38,790 nt of DNA, from NCBI GenBank assembly GCA_013388965.1, contig JACAEG010000020.1, positions 1 through 38,790 of the forward strand. Reading direction: 5' to 3'. This stretch comes from Pseudorhodoplanes sp. (GTDB lineage Bacteria > Pseudomonadota > Alphaproteobacteria > Rhizobiales > Xanthobacteraceae). This document shows positions 1 through 8,951 of the stretch, piece by piece. The position numbers were made by a program, and so were the translations under genes. The notes under the pieces are model-generated. The model was not told where the DNA came from. It searched no databases and was given only the letters and a program-made list of their open reading frames with translations. How positions within the stretch are numbered: the stretch's first letter is position 1; every line of letters starts with the position of its first letter.

Positions 1-32
1 AATCACATGAGACTACAACAGCGCGTTTGCAA

Positions 33-53
33 GTGCGCCCGCTTCGGGCGCAC
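33..53 (-). terminator. Candidate terminator hairpin downstream of tig
   Basis: A perfect 9-bp inverted repeat, GTGCGCCCG and CGGGCGCAC around a 3-nt loop, lies about 27 bases beyond the trigger factor stop codon. On the minus strand the stem is followed by TTGCAAAC, so there is no strong U tract. It could be a weak intrinsic terminator or a 3'-end stabilising stem. Its position is right, but the missing T run keeps confidence low. Confidence 0.4.
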
Positions 54-79
54 GGCCGCTGCCCCTGCGGGAACGGGCG

Positions 80-1438
80 TCACGCCGTCTTCGCATCCTC
101 GTCGGTGCGATAGAGTTCTTCGCGAGAGACCGATTTCTCGGACACCTTCGCGAGTTCGAGAATGAAGTCGACGACCTTTTCCTCAAAGATCGGCGCACGC
201 AGGCCCGCAAGCGCTTCCGGGTTGCTCTTGTAATATTCGTAGATGCGCTGCTCCTGGCCGGGAAATTGCCGCAGCCGCTCGCTGAATGCGCGGTTCACTT
301 CCTCGTCGGTGACCTTGATGTTGTTCTTCTCGCCGATCTCCGCAAGGACGAGACCAAGACGCACACGCCGGTCCGCGATCCTGCGATACTCCTCGCGCGC
401 CGCCTCCTCGGTCGTGCCTTCGTCCGCGAAGGTCCGTCCCTGGCTCTTCAATTCGTCCTGGGCGGTCTTCCACAGATTCTCGAATTCCTGCTCGAGCAGC
501 GAGGGCGACACCTCGAATTTGTGCTTCTCGTCGAGCGCATCGAGCAGCGCACGCTTGAGCTTGGCGCGGGAGGCAGCGTCATGCTCGCGCTTGATGCGGT
601 CCCTCACCGCGTCCTTCAGCTTGGCGAGGGATTCCATGCCGAGCGATTTGGCAAACTCGTCGTCGATCGTCACCTCGCGCGGCGCCTCGATCGACTTGGC
701 GGTGACGTCGAATTCCGCGTCCTTTCCGGCCAGCGCCTCGGACATGTAATTGGCCGGGAACGAGGCCTTCACGATGCGCTGTTCGCCCGCGCCGATGCCG
801 ACAAGCTGGTCCTCGAAGCCGGGAATGAAGGTGCCCGAGCCGATCTGCACGGCGATGTCTTCGCCGGTGCCGCCTTCAAACGGCTTGCCGGCGATCTTGC
901 CGACGAAGGAGATGGTGACGCGATCCCCCTGCGCCGCCTTCGCGCCTTCGCCCTTGTCGGCGTAGGGCCTGTTCTGGTCGGCGATGCGCCCGAGCGCCTC
1001 CTCGACCTCCGCGTCGGAGACGTCCGCCACCAGCTTCTCGACGGATATCGTCTTGAAGTCCGCGAGCGTGATGGCCGGCAGGATTTCCATCGCGACCGTG
1101 AAAGCGAGATCCGATTTGCCGGCAAGCACATTCTCGACATCGGCGGGTTCTGTCGGCAGCGTGATCTTGGGCGCGAGCGCAAGCTTGAGCTGGTTATCGC
1201 TCACGATCTTGGCGTTGCCTTCGTTGACCGCGGCGTCGATCGTCTCCGCCATCACCGCGCGGCCATAGACCCGGCGCAAATGCTCGACCGGCACCTTGCC
1301 GGGCCGGAAGCCGTTGATGCGTACGCGGTTCTTCAGCGCATCCAGGCGCTCCTTGACCTTCTCGTCGAGTTCCCGGGCAGGGATCACCACGCGGAATTCG
1401 CGCTTCAATCCGTCTGACAATGTCTGCGTGACTTCCAT
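80..1438 (-). CDS. tig: Trigger factor, ribosome-associated chaperone and peptidyl-prolyl isomerase
   Basis: The 452-residue product has trigger factor's usual length and domain order. The N-terminal ribosome-binding domain carries the signature [13 protein letters not shown] (about residues 42-54). The FKBP-like domain follows at about 150-245 ([20 protein letters not shown]), then the helical substrate-binding domain to about 430. It binds the 50S exit tunnel near L23 and shields nascent chains in the cytosol. The ATG start is standard. Upstream on the same strand is tRNA-Leu. In related bacteria clpP-clpX-lon follow, and these would lie just outside the window. Recognition is firm; no odd features were seen. 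Confidence 0.97.
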   Translation of the reverse strand: MEVTQTLSDGLKREFRVVIPARELDEKVKERLDALKNRVRINGFRPGKVPVEHLRRVYGRAVMAETIDAAVNEGNAKIVSDNQLKLALAPKITLPTEPADVENVLAGKSDLAFTVAMEILPAITLADFKTISVEKLVADVSDAEVEEALGRIADQNRPYADKGEGAKAAQGDRVTISFVGKIAGKPFEGGTGEDIAVQIGSGTFIPGFEDQLVGIGAGEQRIVKASFPANYMSEALAGKDAEFDVTAKSIEAPREVTIDDEFAKSLGMESLAKLKDAVRDRIKREHDAASRAKLKRALLDALDEKHKFEVSPSLLEQEFENLWKTAQDELKSQGRTFADEGTTEEAAREEYRRIADRRVRLGLVLAEIGEKNNIKVTDEEVNRAFSERLRQFPGQEQRIYEYYKSNPEALAGLRAPIFEEKVVDFILELAKVSEKSVSREELYRTDEDAKTA

Positions 1439-1518
1439 GACGATCTTCTTCCTTGGCGCCGGACTGCTGGTCGCGGGATTTTAATCAGGCCGATGTTGGC
1501 CGGACGATGCGGCCGGTC

Positions 1519-1603
<85 letters not shown>

Positions 1604-1648
1604 CGACTGGGCATCGCGCGGCACCGCCAGTGGCCGAGCGGCGCGGCT

Positions 1649-1677
1649 TATATCATGCGCCAGGCCGATGGCTACAA
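1649..1677 (-). promoter_or_regulatory. Possible sigma-70 type promoter for tRNA-Leu
   Basis: On the minus strand TTGTAG (1672-1677) and GATATA (1649-1654) are separated by 17 bases, about 45 bases upstream of the tRNA 5' end. The spacing is ideal, and each hexamer matches the consensus only partly. Assignment rests on position and pattern alone. Confidence 0.3.
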
Positions 1678-1718
1678 GCAAAATCGCCTCCGATTGTCTC
1701 GCGGAGGGCGGATTTCAC

Positions 1719-3002
1719 ATGATCGTAAGTCCGTGCTGCGATGCTCGCGCGACCATGCTCCGCATCATGTCCCGACGGAATCGATCCGTGCCCTCTTTGA
1801 GCCGACGCCAGTGGCTGTCGGGCGCGGCCTCCACCCTGGCGATGGTCTCGCTGCTGCCCCCGTCGTCGTTGGCGCAGTCAGACGGTCCGGATCAAGTGAT
1901 CCTGCGGGCCGCGCCCGCCAAGCTTCCGCTGCGTGCGGGTGGCGGCCTCTCAGACGTTCCGGCGTTTTCGGGCCTGACCCCCGGCCCGACCGTCAAAATG
2001 CGGCAGGGCGAATCAATAAATATAAGTATTATCAATGATTTGTCTGAAACATTGACCCCCTATTGGCATGGCGTTCGAACGGCGCGGCCTGCTTGGGCCG
2101 ACGCCGAAATTCGGCCGACACGGCGGGGCGAATTTCCGATCCGTCCCCCTGACGCGGGCACGTTCTGGTATCGCACCCTGCCCCGCACAGGCGGACTCTA
2201 CGGCCTGCTGATCGTCGAGGAAAAGACGCCGCCCGATATCGATCGCGACGCCGTCCTCGTGCTCGACGACTGGGGGCTGGGTGACGGCCGCACCGTCACG
2301 GCCAATGGGCGGCCGAGTGCAGACATCCCGATACGCGCCGGCGAGCGTATCCGGCTTCGGCTTCTCAACGCGGCTCCCGATCGCATGATGCAGCTTTGCC
2401 TCGACACGCATCCGGTCTGGGTAATGGCGATCGACGGCCAGCCGGCCGCGCCGTTCGTCGCGCGCGACGGCCGCCTGACCCTCGCACCGGGAAATCGCAT
2501 CGACGTCTTCCTTGACGCAACCTCGGAGCCGGGCGCGACAGCCCCGATCCTGCTCGACCAGGACGGCTCGGCGCTCGTCGTGGCCCGCCTGGTCTACGAG
2601 TCCGGGAGACGCGACGGCTCCTTGCGCGGCGCACCCCCGCCGCTGCCCGGCAATCCTCTCCCCGAGCGGATCGACATGCGGGCGGCATCCCGGCCGACGA
2701 TCGAGCTGTCGGAGCCCCCAAGCGATCTCGCCTTCAAGGTCGCGCGGGGCCGGCCGGTCGTTCTCACGCTGACGAATCGCGGCGCGGTTCCCACCGCGGT
2801 CCATATGCAGGGCCATCACGTCAGGCTGCTCGACAAGCTGGACGACGGATGGAAGCCGTTCTGGCTCGACACGCTTGTAGTGACGGCAGGTCAGACCGAG
2901 CGCGTGGCGTTCCTTCCCGACCGCCCCGGGCGATGGGCGATCGAGACAACCCCGCTCCTGCCCGGCGCCACGGCGACGATGCGCCGCTTCGAGGTCACCT
3001 AG
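1719..3002 (+). CDS. Tat-exported multicopper-oxidase fold protein lacking copper ligands (FtsP/SufI-like)
   Basis: The product is about 427 residues of cupredoxin domains. A Tat signal (SRRQWLSG, then a hydrophobic stretch ending SSLAQ) should send it folded to the periplasm. Multicopper-oxidase landmarks are present but lack their ligands. The usual HWHG is YWHG. The usual WYHSH is WYRTL. The usual HxHGH region reads AVHMQGHH. The C-terminal HCH is replaced by AIETT. This resembles FtsP/SufI, a copper-free relative that stabilises the divisome, but the role here is inferred. I chose ATG 1719 for its Shine-Dalgarno GGAGGG 10 bases upstream. ATG 1755 and 1767 are in frame without one. The 3' end overlaps the convergent nnr gene by 8 bases. 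Confidence 0.8.
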   Translation: MIVSPCCDARATMLRIMSRRNRSVPSLSRRQWLSGAASTLAMVSLLPPSSLAQSDGPDQVILRAAPAKLPLRAGGGLSDVPAFSGLTPGPTVKMRQGESINISIINDLSETLTPYWHGVRTARPAWADAEIRPTRRGEFPIRPPDAGTFWYRTLPRTGGLYGLLIVEEKTPPDIDRDAVLVLDDWGLGDGRTVTANGRPSADIPIRAGERIRLRLLNAAPDRMMQLCLDTHPVWVMAIDGQPAAPFVARDGRLTLAPGNRIDVFLDATSEPGATAPILLDQDGSALVVARLVYESGRRDGSLRGAPPPLPGNPLPERIDMRAASRPTIELSEPPSDLAFKVARGRPVVLTLTNRGAVPTAVHMQGHHVRLLDKLDDGWKPFWLDTLVVTAGQTERVAFLPDRPGRWAIETTPLLPGATATMRRFEVT

Positions 3003-4491
3003 CCGGATGATCCGACAATGTCCGCAACACCTGCGGCAGCATCGCGGGAAGGTCCTCGGAAATCAGTCCGGGGCCAAACAGGTTGGATGCCTCGCCATGC
3101 AGCCAGACCGCAGCCGCCGCGGCCTCGAAGGCCGGCATGCCCTGCGCCAGCAAGCCGGCAATGATCCCGGACAGCACATCGCCCGAACCCGCGGTGGCAA
3201 GCGTCGGCGGAAGATTTTCCGCAATCGCCGCGCGCCCGTCGGGTGCCGCCACAACCGTATCGGCGCCCTTGAAAACCAGGCAGGCGGATGTTTCATGTGA
3301 AGCTTTGAGTGCGTCCTCAAGTTTTTGTTTAACTTGAGATTTTTCACGTATACGACGGAATATCCGGTCGAATTCGCCCCCATGAGGGGTCAGAATCGCG
3401 GGCCGCGCGGCACGTTTGCGCAGGGCTGTAAACAGCGTTTTCGGATCATCAACAAAACTCGTCAAAGCGTCGGCATCGAGCACCGCGCTTTGCGCGCTGG
3501 CCAGGAGCTGCAGGACTTTCTTCCGCATCGGCGCGCCGACCCCGCCTCCCGGCCCGAGCACCACGGCATTGACGCGCTTGTCGGCAAGCAGGGCCGCAAG
3601 CCCCCGGGCGTCCCCCGGTCGAACCATGACGGCGAGACTTGACGCGGCGTTGACAGCGAGCGCATCCCGCGGGCTGGCAATCGTCACGAGCCCGGCGCCG
3701 GCTCGGAGCGCGCCGCTTGCGGAGAGCCGCGCCGCTCCCGTCGAGGTGAGACCGCCCGACACCACGACGACATGACCTCGATTGTATTTGTGTCCGGCGG
3801 GCTGCGGAACGGGGAATCGCGGCAGCCACAGGTCCGGCAAATTCAGGAATGTTTTCGGCCCGATCCGGGCGAGCACCTCGTCCGGAATGCCAATGTCGAC
3901 AACCGTCACCGGCCCGCAATGCAGTCGGCCAGGGAGCAGGACATGGCCGGGCTTGCGGCGGAAGAAGGTGACCGTCCGCGTGGCCGTGACCGCCGCACCC
4001 ATCACCTGGCCGGTGGAGCCGTTCACGCCGCTCGGCAGATCGACCGCGACCACCGCCGCGCCCGAGCTGTTGATCGCCTCGATCATCGACCGGGCGAGCC
4101 CCTCGACCGGGCGATCGAGCCCCGCGCCGAACAGCGCGTCGACGACAATATCCGCCTCGATGGGACGGCCAGGCTCGGCCTTCCGGGTGGTCCCCGTCCA
4201 GGCGCCCGCAGCCGCGGCGGCATCTCCCTTCATCCGCTCCCGGTCGCCGACGAGCAGAACGTCGACCCGGTAGCCCCGCTCCGCGAGCAAGCGGGCCGCG
4301 ACAAATCCATCTCCGCCATTGTTGCCGGTCCCGGCGACCACCGTCACCCGTGCCGGAGGCGCATGACGCTCCGCGACGTCTTCGGCGACCGCCCTGCCCG
4401 CATTGTCCATGAGCGTGCGGCTGGCGACCCCGAGCGACACCGCCAGGCGATCGGCCTCCGCCATTTCGGCATTGGTGAGCAATTCGATCAT
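2995..4491 (-). CDS. nnr: Bifunctional NAD(P)HX epimerase / ADP-dependent NAD(P)HX dehydratase
   Basis: This enzyme repairs hydrated NADH and NADPH. The N-terminal YjeF-type epimerase domain interconverts R and S hydrates. The C-terminal ribokinase-like domain dehydrates the S form with ADP. Visible landmarks are GTGNNGGDGF (about residues 54-63), DALFGAGLDRPVEG and VAVDLPSGVNG in the epimerase half. The dehydratase half has the KYNRGHVVVVSGG entry, DADALTSF, LTPHGGEFDRI and the AGSGDVLSGIIAGLLAQG phosphate-binding segment. The 498-residue length is typical of the fused form. It is divergent from glnB, an arrangement I recall from other alphaproteobacteria, and probably constitutive. Confidence 0.95.
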   Translation of the reverse strand: MIELLTNAEMAEADRLAVSLGVASRTLMDNAGRAVAEDVAERHAPPARVTVVAGTGNNGGDGFVAARLLAERGYRVDVLLVGDRERMKGDAAAAAGAWTGTTRKAEPGRPIEADIVVDALFGAGLDRPVEGLARSMIEAINSSGAAVVAVDLPSGVNGSTGQVMGAAVTATRTVTFFRRKPGHVLLPGRLHCGPVTVVDIGIPDEVLARIGPKTFLNLPDLWLPRFPVPQPAGHKYNRGHVVVVSGGLTSTGAARLSASGALRAGAGLVTIASPRDALAVNAASSLAVMVRPGDARGLAALLADKRVNAVVLGPGGGVGAPMRKKVLQLLASAQSAVLDADALTSFVDDPKTLFTALRKRAARPAILTPHGGEFDRIFRRIREKSQVKQKLEDALKASHETSACLVFKGADTVVAAPDGRAAIAENLPPTLATAGSGDVLSGIIAGLLAQGMPAFEAAAAAVWLHGEASNLFGPGLISEDLPAMLPQVLRTLSDHPAR

Positions 4492-4580
4492 CGCCGGAGC
4501 AGCCCGTCGCCCGCAAGGAACCGCCGATTGACTAACGAATACGCAATCTGCCTACTATTTCACCAGACTTTGCCGGATAA

Positions 4581-5057
<477 letters not shown>

Positions 5058-5115
5058 ACCGCTGCTCTGAAAGACTCTGGCTTCATGTCCCGTTGAGAAA
5101 AAGGGAACGCGTTCT

Positions 5116-6525
5116 ATGACGACTGCCAAAGAAGTGATGAAGAAGATCAAGGACGAAGACGTCAAATACGTCGACTTCCGGTTCACTGACCCGCGGGGCA
5201 AGTGGCAACACGTAACGTTCGACGTCACGATGATCGACGAGGAGACCTTCGCCGAGGGCATCATGTTCGACGGCTCCTCGATCGCCGGATGGAAGGCGAT
5301 CAACGAGTCGGACATGAATCTGATGCCCGATCCCGCCACGGCCTGCATCGATCCGTTCTTTGCCGAGACGACGCTGGTGCTGGTCTGCGACGTGCTCGAA
5401 CCGACGACCGGCGAGCCCTACAATCGCGACCCGCGCGGCATCGCCAAGAAGGCCGAGGCGATGGTCAAGTCGATGGGTCTTGGCGACACCGTCTATTTCG
5501 GTCCCGAAGCCGAGTTCTTTGTGTTCGACGATGTGAAATATGCGGCCGACCCGTACAATTGCGGCTTCAAGCTCGACTCGATCGAGCTGCCCACCAACAG
5601 CGATACCGATTACGAGGGCGGCAATCTCGGCCACCGGATCGGCGTCAAGAAGGGCTATTTCCCCGTTCCGCCGCAGGATTCGGCGCAGGACATGCGCGGC
5701 GAGATGCTCGCGGCGATGGCGAAGATGGGCGCCAAGGTGGAAAAGCATCACCACGAAGTGGCGTCGGCGCAGCACGAGCTCGGCCTGAAATTCTCGCCGA
5801 TGACCTACATGGCGGACCAGTTGCAGGTCTACAAATACTGCATTCACCAGGTCGCCAATATCTACGGCAAAACGGCCACCTTCATGCCGAAGCCGATCTA
5901 TGGCGACAACGGATCGGGCATGCATTGTCACCAGTCGATCTGGAAGGACGGCAAGCCGGTCTTCGCCGGCAACAAGTATTCCGACCTGTCGGAAACCTGC
6001 CTCTCCTACATCGCCGGCATCATCAAGCACGCCAAGGCGATCAACGCCTTCACCAATCCGACGACCAATTCCTACAAGCGTCTGGTCCCTGGCTATGAGG
6101 CGCCGGTGCTGCTCGCCTATTCGGCACGCAACCGCTCCGCGTCGTGCCGCATTCCGTACACGACCAATCCGAAGGCCAAGCGCGTCGAGGTCCGCTTCCC
6201 CGATCCGCTCGCCAATCCGTATCTCGGCTTCGCCGCGATGCTGATGGCCGGGCTCGACGGCGTGAAGAACAAGCTCGATCCCGGCCCGGCGATGGACAAG
6301 GATCTGTACGATCTTCCGCCGGCCGAGCTCAAGCAGATCCCGACCGTGTGCGGCTCGCTGCGCGAAGCGCTCGAAAACCTGGACAAGGACCGCGCCTTCC
6401 TGAAGGCCGGCGGCGTATTCGACGACGATTTCATCGACAGCTATATCGACCTGAAGATGACGGAGGTGATCCGCTTCGAGCACACGCCGCATCCGGTCGA
6501 ATTCGAGATGTATTACTCCGCGTAA
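5116..6525 (+). CDS. glnA: Glutamine synthetase type I
   Basis: It makes glutamine from glutamate, ammonia and ATP; the active enzyme is a cytosolic dodecamer. The 469 residues match GSI. Visible motifs are the N-terminal FDGSSIAGW (51-59), the metal-binding region [10 protein letters not shown] (129-138), [10 protein letters not shown] (265-274), the ATP-binding [10 protein letters not shown] (321-330) and the glutamate-binding [11 protein letters not shown] (337-347). Tyr398 in DKDLYDLPP is the adenylylation site used by GlnE. It is the second gene after glnB, so transcription can come from the sigma-54 promoter at 4651. A strong terminator follows at 6564. Confidence 0.98.
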   Translation: MTTAKEVMKKIKDEDVKYVDFRFTDPRGKWQHVTFDVTMIDEETFAEGIMFDGSSIAGWKAINESDMNLMPDPATACIDPFFAETTLVLVCDVLEPTTGEPYNRDPRGIAKKAEAMVKSMGLGDTVYFGPEAEFFVFDDVKYAADPYNCGFKLDSIELPTNSDTDYEGGNLGHRIGVKKGYFPVPPQDSAQDMRGEMLAAMAKMGAKVEKHHHEVASAQHELGLKFSPMTYMADQLQVYKYCIHQVANIYGKTATFMPKPIYGDNGSGMHCHQSIWKDGKPVFAGNKYSDLSETCLSYIAGIIKHAKAINAFTNPTTNSYKRLVPGYEAPVLLAYSARNRSASCRIPYTTNPKAKRVEVRFPDPLANPYLGFAAMLMAGLDGVKNKLDPGPAMDKDLYDLPPAELKQIPTVCGSLREALENLDKDRAFLKAGGVFDDDFIDSYIDLKMTEVIRFEHTPHPVEFEMYYSA

Positions 6526-6563
6526 GGCGTGCTCCTCCCAACATCGCTGGGGCGATGCAACTC

Positions 6564-6591
6564 AAAAGGGCGCAGCGATGCGCCCTTTTTT
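6564..6591 (+). terminator. Rho-independent terminator of glnBA
   Basis: AAAAGGGCGCA (6564-6574) pairs perfectly with TGCGCCCTTTT (6579-6589) around GCGA, with a run of six T at 6586-6591. It lies 38 bases after the glnA stop. The A-rich 5' flank may let it also act on the opposite strand, where the small gene at 6609-6800 ends just before it. Confidence 0.93.
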
Positions 6592-6608
6592 CCTTTCCGG
6601 CGGAACAA

Positions 6609-6800
6609 TCAGAGGGCGATCAGGAAAGCCGCAGCGAGCGCGATGAGCGCCCCGCTCCATGCCATGCCGTGGCGAGGCGCAGTCTTGCGAAAGGCGCCCC
6701 GTTCGCGCGCGAGCCGGATCAATTCGGCCTCGTATTCGTCGGCCGACGAATAGGCGCAGGCAAAGGCCAGGCCTGCCGCATCGAGGCGCGATTCAGCCAT
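6609..6800 (-). CDS. Small hypothetical protein with C-terminal membrane segment
   Basis: The 63-residue product is not recognised. It has an acidic, helical N-terminal half (about residues 18-34, SSADEYEAELIRLARERG) and a hydrophobic tail (WSGALIALAAAFLIAL) that should form one membrane helix at the C-terminus. A good Shine-Dalgarno, GGGAGGA, ends 9 bases before the ATG. The gene is convergent with glnA and shares its terminator region. Its strand, ribosome site and clean membrane tail suggest a real gene rather than chance. No function can be inferred. Confidence 0.6.
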   Translation of the reverse strand: MAESRLDAAGLAFACAYSSADEYEAELIRLARERGAFRKTAPRHGMAWSGALIALAAAFLIAL

Positions 6801-6900
6801 GACGCACGTCCTCCCGAAGCTTCGCCCAGGGCCGCGGCGGAGCCCGACCGCGAACCTCGCAGGAACCGATCCTTCCGGGATTCGGTAAACGAGAGATTAG

Positions 6901-6918
6901 CGGTCACAGGACGGTCAC
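6901..6918 (+). promoter_or_regulatory. Pho box (PhoB-binding direct repeat) before the PhoX-type phosphatase
   Basis: CGGTCAC (6901-6907), AGGA, CGGTCAC (6912-6918) are two identical 7-mers with the 4-base gap and 11-base period of a PhoB site (consensus CTGTCAT-N4-CTGTCAT). A -10-like AAATAT lies at 6930-6935, about 11 bases further on, the spacing expected when PhoB replaces the -35 contact. The phosphatase start is 54 bases past the box. Confidence 0.7.
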
Positions 6919-6971
6919 CAAATCGCGCAAAATATCGTGCTCGCAGCAGCGTGCCCACAAAGAGCGAGCCC

Positions 6972-8951
6972 ATGAGCCAGCCATCCCTCACCCGCGCCCG
7001 TGCCTTCGAGCAATCCGAAGATATCGGCCGCAACGACACACCGAATCCGACCCTGGGCGACATCATCGCGGCGCGGCTGCAGCGGCGCGACGTGCTCAAG
7101 GGCGCGCTCGGGGTCGCCGCGATCGCGGCAGGCCTCGCTCCGCTCGCGATCGCCGCCGCAGGCAGCGCGCGCGCGAATGCAACCCGGTTCGCATTCAGCG
7201 AAGTCGAAGCCGGCGTCGATCCAAGGCATCATGTTGCCGAAGGCTATGACGCCGACGTGCTGATCCGCTGGGGCGATCCGGTTCTGCCCGGTGCGCCCGC
7301 CTTCGATCCGCAGCATCAAAGCGCGGCGGCGCAGAAGCTGCAATTCGGCTACAACAACGACTATCTCGGCTATCTGCCGATGCGCGGGGCGGCAAACCCT
7401 TCGCGGCACGGACTGCTCGTGGTGAACCATGAATACACCAACGAGGAGCTGATGTTTCCCGGCCTCGGCCGGCAGGACACCAAGACCGCGGCCTTCGGCA
7501 AGATGACGAGGGAGATCGCCGACATCGAGATGGCCGCGCATGGCGGCAGCGTGCTCGAAGTGAGGCGCGACAACGGCAAATGGTCGGTGGTTCCGAACTC
7601 GCAGTTCGCGCGCCGCATCGACGCCAGCACTCCGATGCGGATCGGCGGTCCCGCCGCCGGACACGAGCGCATGAAGACCGCCGCCGATCCGAGCGGCCGC
7701 GAGGTCACCGGCATGCTGAACAATTGCGCCGGCGGCATCACGCCCTGGGGAACGTGGCTGACCTGCGAGGAGAATTTTCACGGCTACTTTTCCGGCAAGG
7801 TCCCCGACGATCATCGCGAGGCGCGCAATCACAAGCGCTACGGCGTCGGCGGCAACTGGTTCATCTGGTCGAAATGGCACGACCGCTTCGACGTCGCGAA
7901 GGAGCCGAACGAGGCCAATCGCTTCGGCTGGGTCGTGGAGATCGATCCGTTCGATCCGTCCTCCACGCCGGTCAAGCGCACCGCGCTCGGCCGCACCAAG
8001 CACGAGGGCGCCTATGTGCACGTCAACAAGGACGGCCGCATCGTCGTCTATTCCGGCGACGACGAGCGGTTCGACTATGTGTACAAGTTCGTCAGCAACC
8101 GCCGCTTCGATCCCGCCAGTCCCGCGGCCAATCGCGACTTGCTAGATGACGGAATCCTCTACGTCGCGCGCTACGACGCCGACGGGACCGGCGAATGGCT
8201 TCCGCTCGTTCACGGCCAGGGTCCGCTGACCGAGGGGAACGGCTTTGCAAGCCAGGCCGACGTGCTGATCGAGACGCGGATCGCCGCCGATTTTCTGAAG
8301 GCGACCAGGATGGACCGACCCGAAGATGTCAAGGTCAATCCCGCGACGCAGTCGGTCTATGTGATGCTCACCAACAATTCGCGCCGCAAGGCCGACCAGG
8401 TCGACGCCGCCAATCCCCGCCCCGACAACAGGTTCGGTCACATCATCGAGATGATCCCGCCCGGCGGCGATCACGCCTCCAGCCAATTCCGGTGGGAAAT
8501 CCTGGTGCGCTGCGGCGATCCTGCCATTGCCGAGGTCGGCGCGACCTTCCACGCCTCGACGACAAGGAACGGCTGGTTCGGCATGCCGGACAATTGCGCG
8601 ATCGACCATCAGGGCCGGCTGTGGGTGGCCACCGATGGCAATTCCGGATCGCGCACCGGCCGCACCGACGGCGTCTGGGCTCTGGAAACCGACGGACCGA
8701 TGCGGGGCGCCTCGAAGCTGTTCTTCCGTTGTCCGGCCGGCGCGGAGCTATGCGGGCCCATGTTCACGCCGGACGACGAGACGCTGTTCGTGGCGATCCA
8801 GCATCCCGGCGAGTCCGACGACGACCCCAAGGCCGAACCGGCCACGTTCGAAAATCCGTCCACGCGCTGGCCCGACTTCAAGGACGGAATGCCGCCGCGG
8901 CCGTCGGTCGTCGCCATCACGCGCAAGGGCGGCGGCCGGATCGGTTCATGA
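6972..8951 (+). CDS. PhoX-family phosphatase (DUF839), Tat-exported
   Basis: The 659-residue product begins with a Tat signal: RR at residues 38-39 in LQRRDVLKG, a hydrophobic stretch, then cleavage near SARA. It is therefore probably a periplasmic or released metalloenzyme. The PhoX/DUF839 beta-propeller pattern is recognisable: VVNHEYTNEELMFPG, NCAGGITPWGTWLTCEEN, KHEGAYVHVNKDGRIVVYSG, EDVKVNPATQSVYVMLTNN and MPDNCAIDHQGRLWVATDGN. PhoX enzymes use calcium and iron to release phosphate from monoesters. The upstream Pho box supports a phosphate-starvation role. ATG 6972 was chosen because earlier in-frame starts lie inside or beyond the promoter region. The stop overlaps the convergent GGDEF gene by 6 bases. 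Confidence 0.9.
   Translation: MSQPSLTRARAFEQSEDIGRNDTPNPTLGDIIAARLQRRDVLKGALGVAAIAAGLAPLAIAAAGSARANATRFAFSEVEAGVDPRHHVAEGYDADVLIRWGDPVLPGAPAFDPQHQSAAAQKLQFGYNNDYLGYLPMRGAANPSRHGLLVVNHEYTNEELMFPGLGRQDTKTAAFGKMTREIADIEMAAHGGSVLEVRRDNGKWSVVPNSQFARRIDASTPMRIGGPAAGHERMKTAADPSGREVTGMLNNCAGGITPWGTWLTCEENFHGYFSGKVPDDHREARNHKRYGVGGNWFIWSKWHDRFDVAKEPNEANRFGWVVEIDPFDPSSTPVKRTALGRTKHEGAYVHVNKDGRIVVYSGDDERFDYVYKFVSNRRFDPASPAANRDLLDDGILYVARYDADGTGEWLPLVHGQGPLTEGNGFASQADVLIETRIAADFLKATRMDRPEDVKVNPATQSVYVMLTNNSRRKADQVDAANPRPDNRFGHIIEMIPPGGDHASSQFRWEILVRCGDPAIAEVGATFHASTTRNGWFGMPDNCAIDHQGRLWVATDGNSGSRTGRTDGVWALETDGPMRGASKLFFRCPAGAELCGPMFTPDDETLFVAIQHPGESDDDPKAEPATFENPSTRWPDFKDGMPPRPSVVAITRKGGGRIGS

Noticed and set aside
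266-1417. A 383-codon frame opposite trigger factor
   Set aside because: It is an antisense shadow of tig; there is no start signal and its composition is typical of a reverse frame.
5083-6492. A 469-codon open frame antisense to glnA
   Set aside because: It mirrors glnA codon for codon, is rich in Arg/Val/Asp/His as expected from GC-rich reverse frames, and has no ribosome site or family likeness.
6144-6971. Long in-frame 5' extension of the PhoX-type gene back into glnA
   Set aside because: It would overlap glnA, its terminator and the Pho box; the Tat signal fixes the start at 6972.
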